From a virus, in the IMG/VR virus record IMGVR_UViG_3300035698_007002, positions 1-34,056 of that record: a stretch of DNA of 34,056 bases; one strand, 5' to 3'. The position numbers were made by a program, and so were the translations under genes. Of this stretch, positions 27,511-34,056 are shown piece by piece (position 1 is the stretch's first letter; each line of letters begins with the position of its first letter). A model generated the notes under the pieces. The model made no database searches, was not told the DNA's origin, and saw only the letters and a program-made list of their open reading frames with translations.

Positions 27511-27579
27511 ACTCCGCTGCCTCCCTATAATATATTTAACAGCTGGATTACTGTGTGAAACTTTGGTACAGTTTTCCCT
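27419..27579. other. C-biased spacer before terminase block, possible promoter
   Basis: Bases 27421-27480 hold 32 C and only 5 G, an extreme strand bias that is unlike any gene here. The start AACCCTCCCC is the reverse complement of the first ten bases of the G-quadruplex motif at 26739. TATAAT at 27526-27531, with a poor -35, could start terminase transcription. Apart from the tail of the repressor stump I see no gene in it. Confidence 0.5.
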
Positions 27580-27825
27580 ATGGATAATGTATCACTCGAT
27601 ATAGTGTACCTAGCACATCGCCTTCAAGACGTTTATGACGAAGTTCATACGTACACTTATGGCGGCGGTGCAATTCTCAGGATTATCCAATTTACCAATG
27701 ATGGCCGCACTGCGATAGACTATGAGCCATCCCCATCCTTTGACGCTTATGATACGGACGCGGAAATTGAAACGGTAAAAAGGCTATTTTATGACGAAGG
27801 AAACGACGAAGACTCGCCAGTCTAA
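27580..27825 (+). CDS. Hypothetical protein upstream of small terminase
   Basis: The 81-residue product has an N-terminal helix (VSLDIVYLAHRLQDVYDEV), a strand pair with ILRIIQFTNDGRTAIDY (about 32-48) and an acidic C-terminus (DEGNDEDSPV). The start has only a weak ribosome site. It overlaps the next gene by 35 bases. Position suggests a packaging accessory or regulator; the family is not recognised. Confidence 0.55.
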   Translation: MDNVSLDIVYLAHRLQDVYDEVHTYTYGGGAILRIIQFTNDGRTAIDYEPSPSFDAYDTDAEIETVKRLFYDEGNDEDSPV

Positions 27826-28378
27826 GACTGGTGCTAAGGGCCGGAAGAATGCTACACGAACAGCTGAAGGCGCTGCTTTCACCCCTGAAAAATATGACCC
27901 GGGTAACACACAAGTTAGTGATGACGTTACTGGCTTCAACAGGTTTAACCTCCAAGAAATAGACTTCCTAGATAATTACGCTGAACATAAGGCGGATCTT
28001 AAGGCGATTAAAGCCGCGACTGGTTTGAATACTGATCAGGTAGATAGGCTTTTGGCGAAAGATTCTATTAGAGCTGAGGTTATAGAGATACAGAATGTCT
28101 GGCGCCTTAATAGGAAGATGACGGCTGAACATGCTGCGGCTAAACATATACGCCTTATGGCTGAAATGGAGCGGGATTACAATGCGATTGATTGTCCTGT
28201 TGACCGTTCGAAGATGGCGAACCCTCGCGTAAAGGCCAGCGAAACGTACTTACGTGCAGTCGGCCACTTCAACCACGGGAATGAAACTCAGGACTCACAG
28301 GTTATTATCAACATTGACCTCGGCGGAGACGCCTCGAACGAAAAGAAAATAATTATAGAGGGAGAGAAGAGTGAGTAA
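27791..28378 (+). CDS. Terminase small subunit (probable)
   Basis: The 195-residue protein lies two genes upstream of the large terminase. It has a basic N-terminus (Lys/Arg/Thr-rich, about 1-25). A helix-turn-helix-like part (EIDFLDNYAEHKADLKAIKA, then TGLNTDQVDRLLAKDSIRAE, about 52-91) resembles the DNA-binding domain of phage small terminases. An oligomerising helical region and a C-terminal strand region with VIINIDLGGD, which may contact the large subunit, follow. It recognises phage DNA at the packaging start. AAAAAGG precedes the ATG. Confidence 0.72.
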   Translation: MTKETTKTRQSKTGAKGRKNATRTAEGAAFTPEKYDPGNTQVSDDVTGFNRFNLQEIDFLDNYAEHKADLKAIKAATGLNTDQVDRLLAKDSIRAEVIEIQNVWRLNRKMTAEHAAAKHIRLMAEMERDYNAIDCPVDRSKMANPRVKASETYLRAVGHFNHGNETQDSQVIINIDLGGDASNEKKIIIEGEKSE

Positions 28379-28526
28379 CGACAACGTTGTTCAGTTCCCG
28401 TTAGCTATACAGGGCGAGGAAGTTTTTATCTGCGGCCATTGTTGCGGTATCACATTTTACATCAGCTGTGATATAGGCCCGTACTGCACAGAGTGCACCA
28501 CTGAGTTAGGAGAACCTCTTGACTGA
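28371..28526 (+). CDS. Zinc-ribbon mini-protein between terminase genes (51 residues)
   Basis: GTG 28371 overlaps the small terminase stop. The product reads MSNDNVVQFPLAIQGEEVFI, then CGHCC and, after a short strand, CDIGPYCTEC. Two CxxC-type pairs about 18 residues apart form a complete zinc ribbon. Its stop overlaps the TTG start of the large terminase, so all three genes are translationally chained. It may be a DNA-binding packaging factor. Confidence 0.65.
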   Translation: MSNDNVVQFPLAIQGEEVFICGHCCGITFYISCDIGPYCTECTTELGEPLD

Positions 28527-30033
28527 TAAATTAATTAACTACTCGGCGTCCCCTACGTCGCAGGCCTTCCATAAAAGCCCCGCGTTTATCCGCGGGATTA
28601 TGGGACCCTTTGGTTCTGGTAAATCCGTAGCGATGTGCTGGGAAATCTTTATGAAGGCGAAACAACAAGCCGCTGGTCCTGACGGAATACGTCGTACCCG
28701 CTGGATCGTTGCACGTAATACCCAGCCTCAGTTAGAGACCACGACAATTAAAACGTGGTTAGATTGGTTTCCCGAAGAGATCTTTGGTAGAATGAGTAGA
28801 AAACCGCCCTTCACACACAACTTAAAGTTGGGCGATATAGAAATGGAAGTTATTTTCCTAGCTCTGGATAAGCCGGACGATGTTAAAAAACTTCTCTCGT
28901 TTGAAGTAACTGGGGTATTTTTTAATGAAGCGCGAGAAATGGAGTATGAAGTTATTGCTGGCGCGACTGGTCGGGTGGGTCGTTATCCTAGCGCTAAAGA
29001 TGGCGTTGGCTGTACGTGGTCTGGGATTATAATGGATACAAACCCACCGACGGATGACCATTGGTGGTACAAGATGGCAGAAGAACAACAGTGGGCCGTA
29101 GATAGATTCGGAAATCCTGTTGACGCAGAGACTATAGACGCAGAAGATCGTTGGGAGTTCTGGAAGCAACCTAGTGGTTTAGCCCCAGAAGGTGAAAACC
29201 TAGAGAACTTAATGCAGCCGAAAGGTTGGGAGAAACTAACCCTAGCTAAAAGGCGCAAATTAGGAAGGAAATACTATGAAAGACAACTCGGTGGTAAAAC
29301 TGAAGAGTGGATTAACGTATATGTCCACGGTAACTACGGCTTCATCAAACACGGGATGCCTGTCTACAAAGGCGCTTGGAACCCTGACATACACACCGCT
29401 AAGGAAGCCATTTCGTTCCCCGCAGGTGGCACTATCTACGTTGGCGTTGACGCTTCCGGTCGCCACCCGGCAGCGGTTTTCTTGTGTAGGACAATGGCAG
29501 GGCAGATCCAAATCCTGCATGAGCTATGTGTTACAGGCGATGAGGGAATGGGAGCTACTTCATTCGCGTCCTTGCTCAAGCAAGAAATGGCCACCAAGTT
29601 CCCTAGTCACGATTTCGTAATATTTGGCGATCCTGCTGGTGCTTGGGCTAGCCAGAACGATGAGCGTACGTATTTCGATATACTACGTGCTAACGGTATC
29701 TTCATTAAACCCTCCCCCGGTTTAAGAATCCCAGAACGCCTTGAAACAGTTATTGATACCCTCTCCAGAAATATACAAGGCACCCCTGCTTTGCAAGTAA
29801 GCCCCGTTTGCAACCAGCTACTCCGTGGAATGAATGGTGGTTATCGGTATAAGAGACTAGCCACTGGCGGGGACGCTCGGTATGACGAGAAACCCGACAA
29901 GAATAGATACTCAGATATTCAAGATGCTCTGCAATACATACTATGTGGAATGGGCGAAACTAGAAGAATGTACGGAAAAGGAACAATGAAGAATGCGAAG
30001 ACAGTCTTTGCTGGCGGCGGCTTCTCCATCTAG
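28519..30033 (+). CDS. Terminase large subunit
   Basis: The 504-residue protein is the packaging motor. It has Walker A GPFGSGKS (residues 29-36), Walker B VTGVFFNEARE (about 130-140) and a C-terminal RNase H-like nuclease domain. That domain carries IYVGVDASGRHPAAV, then FVIFGDPAGAW and a late YSDIQDALQYI, giving three spaced acidic residues for metal. The start is TTG 28519 with AGGAGA five bases upstream. It overlaps the zinc-ribbon gene and the next gene. The protein docks to the portal, hydrolyses ATP to drive DNA and cuts it. Confidence 0.93.
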   Translation: MTDKLINYSASPTSQAFHKSPAFIRGIMGPFGSGKSVAMCWEIFMKAKQQAAGPDGIRRTRWIVARNTQPQLETTTIKTWLDWFPEEIFGRMSRKPPFTHNLKLGDIEMEVIFLALDKPDDVKKLLSFEVTGVFFNEAREMEYEVIAGATGRVGRYPSAKDGVGCTWSGIIMDTNPPTDDHWWYKMAEEQQWAVDRFGNPVDAETIDAEDRWEFWKQPSGLAPEGENLENLMQPKGWEKLTLAKRRKLGRKYYERQLGGKTEEWINVYVHGNYGFIKHGMPVYKGAWNPDIHTAKEAISFPAGGTIYVGVDASGRHPAAVFLCRTMAGQIQILHELCVTGDEGMGATSFASLLKQEMATKFPSHDFVIFGDPAGAWASQNDERTYFDILRANGIFIKPSPGLRIPERLETVIDTLSRNIQGTPALQVSPVCNQLLRGMNGGYRYKRLATGGDARYDEKPDKNRYSDIQDALQYILCGMGETRRMYGKGTMKNAKTVFAGGGFSI

Positions 30034-30463
30034 GGATAAGAGAGAGTATCGCCGTTGGTTCTTTGGTTTCAGTAAGAACATCACACCCCTACCTTGGTAT
30101 CAACGCTGGGCTATGTGGCGGGACCCTGTGGAGCTTCAGCATTGCTATGCCTTCACACAGATAGGTAACTATGTTTTGATAGTTGAGCCTATGCGAGATC
30201 GCGTAGAGTTCACACTGTCCCACCCTATAGGCAACGACGGGCGTATTGAAGCCGTAGATGTTGCTAAGGAGCTTATAGCACAAGGCCACACAGTGGTTGT
30301 TCATGAGTACATACCGGGTATACGGGGCATAAAAAGTATCTGGAACTGGATCCCCTCATGTGTTACGGTAGTTAAATGTGCTGCTGGATATTCGTCCACA
30401 GCTCTTACGCCTAAACAGTTACTTAAATGTCTTACCAAAAATGGCGCTACCAAGGTTTTTTGA
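29993..30463 (+). CDS. Conserved phage protein between terminase and portal
   Basis: The 156-residue frame overlaps the terminase end by 41 bases. It carries RRWFFGFSKNITPLPWYQRW (about 20-39), HCYAFTQIGNYVLIVEPM (about 50-67) and the conserved-looking SCVTVVKCAAGYSSTALTPK end region with QLLKCLTKNGA. I recognise this pattern from many marine and enteric phages, where it is always of unknown role near terminase genes. Two hydrophobic strands suggest a compact alpha/beta protein. The start is less sure than the body; later ATG codons exist. Confidence 0.65.
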   Translation: MRRQSLLAAASPSRDKREYRRWFFGFSKNITPLPWYQRWAMWRDPVELQHCYAFTQIGNYVLIVEPMRDRVEFTLSHPIGNDGRIEAVDVAKELIAQGHTVVVHEYIPGIRGIKSIWNWIPSCVTVVKCAAGYSSTALTPKQLLKCLTKNGATKVF

Positions 30464-30477
30464 GGAGAGTATAAGTA

Positions 30478-30702
30478 ATGGGATTTATGAAACCCAAAGG
30501 ACAAGATACATCCAAGCAGGATGCCTTGATCGCAAAACAAGAAAAAGATTTAGAGTCACAAAAGAAACAAGCAACGCTTGAGGCCGACCGCCAGCGCGAC
30601 TTACGCGTGTCCGCACAAAAGACAGGCCGTCTCAGACGCTCAGGCAGATCAAGCTTAATTAAAACAGGCTCAGAACTGGGCGCCTCAACTAAACTAGGAT
30701 AA
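30478..30702 (+). CDS. Small basic helical virion-region protein
   Basis: The 74-residue product is highly charged: a Lys/Gln/Glu helix (KQDALIAKQEKDLESQKKQATLE), then Arg-rich RLRRSGRSSLIKTGSELG. GAGGAG lies 13 bases before the ATG. Short proteins of this type are regularly placed immediately before the portal gene in podoviruses. A structural or assembly role is likely but unproved. Confidence 0.6.
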   Translation: MGFMKPKGQDTSKQDALIAKQEKDLESQKKQATLEADRQRDLRVSAQKTGRLRRSGRSSLIKTGSELGASTKLG

Positions 30703-30705
30703 GCA

Positions 30706-32280
30706 ATGAGCGATAAATCCGAAAAGATTATGACGCGCTTTGAAAGCGCCAAAGGCCGTAAGTCTCTATGGGAAGAACTGTATAGGGACGCTCAAGAATA
30801 CGCCGCACCACAACGAGAGACCTTTGATAGCGAAGCTAAAGGCGCCGTTAAGAATGGTGGCCAACTTGTGTTCGACTCCACAGCTCAAGACGCAGTAATG
30901 TCTGGAGTGTCCAACCTCCACAGCTCTTTAACTCCACCTATGAAACGATGGATTGAGCTTAAGGCAGGTGTTCTATTAGACGAAGACAAAGATCTAAACG
31001 CAGCTCTTGGCGATATTACAGAGACACTATTTTCCCACTTGCACAATTCTAACTTCGATACTCAGATAGTAGAGAGTTACCACGACTTGTTCTTTGGAAC
31101 AGGCGCCCTTCTTGTATTTGAAGGCGATAGAAACCAGCCGTTTAACTTTGTTAACGTCCCTCTATCCCATCTATACCTAGAGGAGGGCCCCCACGGTAGA
31201 ATTAATACAGCATTCCGTAAGTTCTGCCTCTCAGCTAGGAATATAAAAGCCCAGTGGGAAGACGCTGAGTTATCTTCTGATCTAATGGAGATTATAAATG
31301 AGTCTCCTGAAAAGGAAATGAAATTTATTGAGGCGACGATACCTGAGAAGGTTGAGTTGTTTAATAAGAATACCGAAGAACTCGAAGAGGTTGACGGGTA
31401 CAAGTACTATGTTATAGAAGAGACAACTAAAGAAATTATTGTCGAACGCTCAATGAGAAGTTCGCCTTGGATTATTTTCCGTTGGGCGAACCTACCGGGA
31501 GAGATCTATGGACGTGGGCCTGTTCTTACTGCTTTGCCTGCTATTAAAACTCTCAACGAGCAGGTCAAAATTCTACTCCAATCAGCATCTATCGCTACTC
31601 TCGGTATGTATACTGTGGCTGATGACGGTATTGTCAATCTCGATAACATTAAGCTGGGTGGGGGTGCGCTTATTCCAGTCACCTCAAACGGGAGTCAGGT
31701 ACAAGGTCCAACCCTTTCTCCCTTGCAAACCCCCGGTAATCCAAACCTTGCCCAGCTTGTCATCGAAAGCCAACAAGCCCAGATCAGGCGTATCTTGTTT
31801 GGGGATCCTCTAGGTGATATTAACCTCCCCGTTAAGACAGCCACAGAAGTATCTCTACGCCAACAAGAACTAGCTAAGCGTATCGGTAGTGCTTTCGGTA
31901 AACTTCAATATGAGCTTATCTCTCCGCTAATCAACCGCCTATTAGACATACTAGATAATCTAGGTCTTATTGATCTAGGCGACTTTAAAGTTGATGGCAA
32001 CACGCTAGCAATCGAACATATCAGCCCATTAGCTCAGGCACAGGATGAGGAAGATATCCTTCGTGATATCCGTTATATCCAAACCCTTGCTGAGCTTTAC
32101 GGCCCACAAGCAGCTATGGCGATGACTAACCCATTTGAATTCTCTAGAATGTTGGCGGCTAAGCTAAACGTATCAGATAAATTACCAGCAGATAAGAAAC
32201 AAGAGGAGCTTATTAAGAAAGCCCTCACACAACAAGCAGCACAAGGGCAAGTAGACGCCGCTGGTGCCGCAGGATTATAG
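30706..32280 (+). CDS. Portal protein (T7 gp8-like head-tail connector)
   Basis: The 524-residue protein matches the T7 gp8 connector family in length (536) and pattern. The N-terminal helix is KIMTRFESAKGRKSLWEELY (about 6-25), followed by GGQLVFDSTAQDAVMSGVSN. Central DLFFGTGALLVFE and PWIIFRWANLPGEIYGRGPV segments and a helical stem (TLNEQVKILLQSASIATLG) follow. The Gln/Ala-rich C-terminus is likely the crown. Twelve copies form the channel for DNA. AGGATAAGC precedes the ATG. Confidence 0.93.
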   Translation: MSDKSEKIMTRFESAKGRKSLWEELYRDAQEYAAPQRETFDSEAKGAVKNGGQLVFDSTAQDAVMSGVSNLHSSLTPPMKRWIELKAGVLLDEDKDLNAALGDITETLFSHLHNSNFDTQIVESYHDLFFGTGALLVFEGDRNQPFNFVNVPLSHLYLEEGPHGRINTAFRKFCLSARNIKAQWEDAELSSDLMEIINESPEKEMKFIEATIPEKVELFNKNTEELEEVDGYKYYVIEETTKEIIVERSMRSSPWIIFRWANLPGEIYGRGPVLTALPAIKTLNEQVKILLQSASIATLGMYTVADDGIVNLDNIKLGGGALIPVTSNGSQVQGPTLSPLQTPGNPNLAQLVIESQQAQIRRILFGDPLGDINLPVKTATEVSLRQQELAKRIGSAFGKLQYELISPLINRLLDILDNLGLIDLGDFKVDGNTLAIEHISPLAQAQDEEDILRDIRYIQTLAELYGPQAAMAMTNPFEFSRMLAAKLNVSDKLPADKKQEELIKKALTQQAAQGQVDAAGAAGL

Positions 32281-32282
32281 AT

Positions 32283-32477
32283 ATGGCAGAAGATGTTTCA
32301 AGGAAATACGCAGAGGTGTTCAGCTCCGAAGCGGGTAAAGAGGTCTTAGAAGATCTCCAGCGCTTATGGAAGAGAGACTCCGCAGGTGTAGACCACGGAA
32401 GCTTGGCGTTTGTTTCAGGACAACGCTCAGTAATGCGTGAGATAGAAGACAAGATTAAAAAAGGTATGAAAGAGTAA
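32283..32477 (+). CDS. Bbp19-like small protein
   Basis: The 64-residue product has YAEVFSSEAGKEVLEDLQRLW near the start and FVSGQRSVMREIEDKIKKG at the end, the pattern of the Bbp19-like family of small phage proteins that sit directly after the portal gene. No role is proved; it is probably a minor head or assembly protein. It begins two bases after the portal stop and shares a base with the next start. Confidence 0.7.
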   Translation: MAEDVSRKYAEVFSSEAGKEVLEDLQRLWKRDSAGVDHGSLAFVSGQRSVMREIEDKIKKGMKE

Positions 32478-33295
32478 TGACAATGTTTGGGAGCACTGGC
32501 TCCCCTTCATCAGACAATAGAATATCCACAGCGGCTTACAATAGTAGAGCCGCTGCTACCTTAGCTGCGGGTGCTACGTTCCAAGGCGTTGGTGAAGATG
32601 TTTCTTTATACGGGCGTGTTGGTGTTGCTATTGTTTCAGATAACGCCACAGACGGTGTTTTGACAATGGAGACTTCCCACGACAATGTAACTTGGGGAGG
32701 CCCTACTAGAACGTGGTCTAACACAAGTATTGCTACACCCCATATGTGGGAAATAGTTGAGAAGTACTTTAGAATTAAATACGTCAACGGGACAACCGAA
32801 GCTACGAATCTTTCTATACAAGTCCAGTACTCTTCAAACGGAGGGATTATCTTAGCCCATCAAATCGGAGAAGTTTTACCACCTGAGACTGAGACTTTAG
32901 TTGTAAGAGCCGCTACGGATTTTAAACTTGATAGCGCCCGTAAACATATTATAGGGCAAAGAGCGTTCTTCACTTCAGGTAAAAACGGAAATATGTCCAA
33001 AAATACTTGGGCTGATATATGGGCGGGTACTGGAAATTATAACTGGCTGCAAACAGCTGCAAAAGTTGAAGTATTATCATCTCATGCGGCGGATACAAGC
33101 GGTGGTCTTGGGGTAAGGTCAGTAGAAATACACGGGCTATCAGCTACAGGCGCAGACCAAGACGAAGTTATTATTATGGACGGCACTACTCCTGTAGAGG
33201 CAGACGCCAACAGCAAAATTCTACCAGCCCGGACGTTTAGGACGCTTGGGTTAGAGCAGGGTGCTACGAGAGTAGCTGTAATACAACGAACTTAA
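32477..33295 (+). CDS. Putative structural protein (beta-rich) between portal and scaffold
   Basis: The 272-residue protein is rich in short beta strands and polar residues. The N-terminal 120 residues include SLYGRVGVAIVSDNATDGVLT and YFRIKYVNGTT, a jelly-roll-like pattern found in virion decoration and carbohydrate-binding domains. The C-terminal part has SVEIHGLSATGADQDEVIIM, then an RT(F/L) region that recurs in marine phage structural proteins. The location in the head gene cluster supports a head decoration or fibre role. It is an extra gene compared with T7. Confidence 0.55.
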   Translation: MTMFGSTGSPSSDNRISTAAYNSRAAATLAAGATFQGVGEDVSLYGRVGVAIVSDNATDGVLTMETSHDNVTWGGPTRTWSNTSIATPHMWEIVEKYFRIKYVNGTTEATNLSIQVQYSSNGGIILAHQIGEVLPPETETLVVRAATDFKLDSARKHIIGQRAFFTSGKNGNMSKNTWADIWAGTGNYNWLQTAAKVEVLSSHAADTSGGLGVRSVEIHGLSATGADQDEVIIMDGTTPVEADANSKILPARTFRTLGLEQGATRVAVIQRT

Positions 33296-33307
33296 GGAAA
33301 TAGAGAC

Positions 33308-34056
33308 ATGACCGAAGTAAGCTTAATCGCAGGAGATAGCCCTGCACCAGAAGAGAACATCACCCCAACAACACCAGAAGGTGACGTTACCCCAGAAGAA
33401 GGCGCCGTAACGCTTGACGATAACGCTGGTATATTTGACCAGATGGTCCCTCTATTCAAAGAGATGAATGTTGAGGCTGACACAGCACGTGAAGTGCTTG
33501 ATCGCCTAGTATCAGGCGGAGATATCGGAGATCTAGTAGATGATGGCGGTAAAATCTTTGGTAAATATAACGACGCCCTTTCAGCTCAGGAAGCATTTAA
33601 GCAACTTGAGAGTGAGAACGGACGCCTACGCAGAGAGAAAACCCCAGAAGCACCAGAAGCATATGAGTACGACTTTTCAGGCGATGAAGATCTATCCAGT
33701 ATCATCCCTGAAGGCTTTGACTTTGCAGCAGACCCACTACTGGTCCATATGGAGCCAGTATTTAAGGACGCCAACTTCTCTCAGGATCAGGTTAATGCGG
33801 CTACAAAAGCATTCATGATGTACGAAGCAGGTAACGCCCCTAACCCAACTGCCGAGAAAGAAGCACTAGGTGATGCTAGAGAGCAGCTACTTAAAGGCGC
33901 TGGTGACTTCCGCGATATGCAGGAATTCACAGGAGATGAGCGTGATGTTATTGATGGCTGGGCAACCACCGCTAAAGAAATTCATGTCTTAAATAAGATT
34001 AAGAAGATGGTCTCAGGCGTTAAGTCTATCCCGACCAACAGTGCCGAAACGTCTTC
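33308..34056 (+). CDS. Capsid scaffolding protein, N-terminal part (continues at 1)
   Basis: ATG 33308 has AAGGA ten bases upstream. The first 40 residues are Pro/Glu/Thr-rich and acidic, then comes a helix with FDQMVPLFKEMNVEADTARE and a long charged helical body. The frame is open to the end of the window and continues into 1-269, giving 296 residues in the circle. T7 gp9 (307 residues) has the same acidic, helical nature and the same place before the capsid gene. It guides procapsid assembly around the portal and leaves during packaging. Confidence 0.85.
   Translation, partial: MTEVSLIAGDSPAPEENITPTTPEGDVTPEEGAVTLDDNAGIFDQMVPLFKEMNVEADTAREVLDRLVSGGDIGDLVDDGGKIFGKYNDALSAQEAFKQLESENGRLRREKTPEAPEAYEYDFSGDEDLSSIIPEGFDFAADPLLVHMEPVFKDANFSQDQVNAATKAFMMYEAGNAPNPTAEKEALGDAREQLLKGAGDFRDMQEFTGDERDVIDGWATTAKEIHVLNKIKKMVSGVKSIPTNSAETS
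33930..34056. repeat. Terminal overlap, copy 2 (circular assembly)
   Basis: This is the second copy of the 127-base terminal overlap; see 1-127. Removing one copy gives a circle of 33,929 bp with an uninterrupted scaffolding gene. The physical ends of the packaged DNA (cohesive, terminally redundant or permuted) cannot be read from this. Confidence 0.93.

Overview
The window is one complete phage genome, assembled as a circle and cut at an arbitrary point. The first 127 bases (1-127) are identical to the last 127 (33930-34056), and the scaffolding-protein gene reads straight across that join. The unique length is therefore 33,929 bp. The virion genes follow the order of T7-like podoviruses (class Caudoviricetes): portal, scaffold, capsid, two tail tubular proteins, three internal virion proteins and a tail fibre with a T7-type N-terminus. 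Unlike T7, I find no RNA polymerase, DNA polymerase, ligase, integrase or recognisable endolysin. The phage therefore probably relies on host transcription and on the host replisome, which fits the sigma70-type promoters seen here. Gram-negative host: an overlapping i-spanin / o-spanin pair with a lipobox is present. Gene families of this type are common in marine phages, but the host genus cannot be told from the sequence.

Layout. (1) 27580 through the join to 13312, plus strand: the late block. It holds terminase, portal, scaffold, capsid, tail, internal core, fibre, a membrane/holin group, a PD-(D/E)XK nuclease and spanins. (2) 13305-21724, minus strand: a long accessory and early block. 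Its downstream part has small genes and the remnant of an SPFH/prohibitin gene. Next come a CobT-like VWA protein and a CobS-like AAA+ ATPase, then a group with a DUF5675-like protein, a small membrane protein, a nuclease-like protein and an AlpA-like HTH protein. A YqaJ exonuclease and several very small proteins complete the block. (3) 21932-25540, plus strand: replication and recombination. It holds a RusA-like resolvase, an unusual protein with an SSB-type C-terminal tip, a DnaT/DnaD-like replication protein and a Toprim/DnaB-type primase-helicase whose zinc-binding domain lies in a different reading frame. (4) 25602-26685, minus strand: small zinc-ribbon and membrane proteins. (5) 26686-27579: a gene-poor control region next to the terminase genes, with a G-quadruplex motif, a 9-bp GC hairpin, a strongly C-biased block and a good sigma70 promoter on a perfect 17-bp palindrome. 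That promoter drives the stump of an XRE/Cro-type repressor gene.

How it fits together. The strongest new signal is regulatory. A 16-bp element, TCACTATANATCACTA (two TCACT half sites exactly 10 bp apart), occurs five times. Each copy is at the head of a transcription unit of blocks 2-4, usually inside the -35/-10 spacer. This looks like a phage regulon controlled by one DNA-binding protein. Separately, the repressor stump with intact operators, a tRNA-3'-end-like structured element and the absence of an integrase suggest descent from a temperate ancestor that lost its lysogeny genes.
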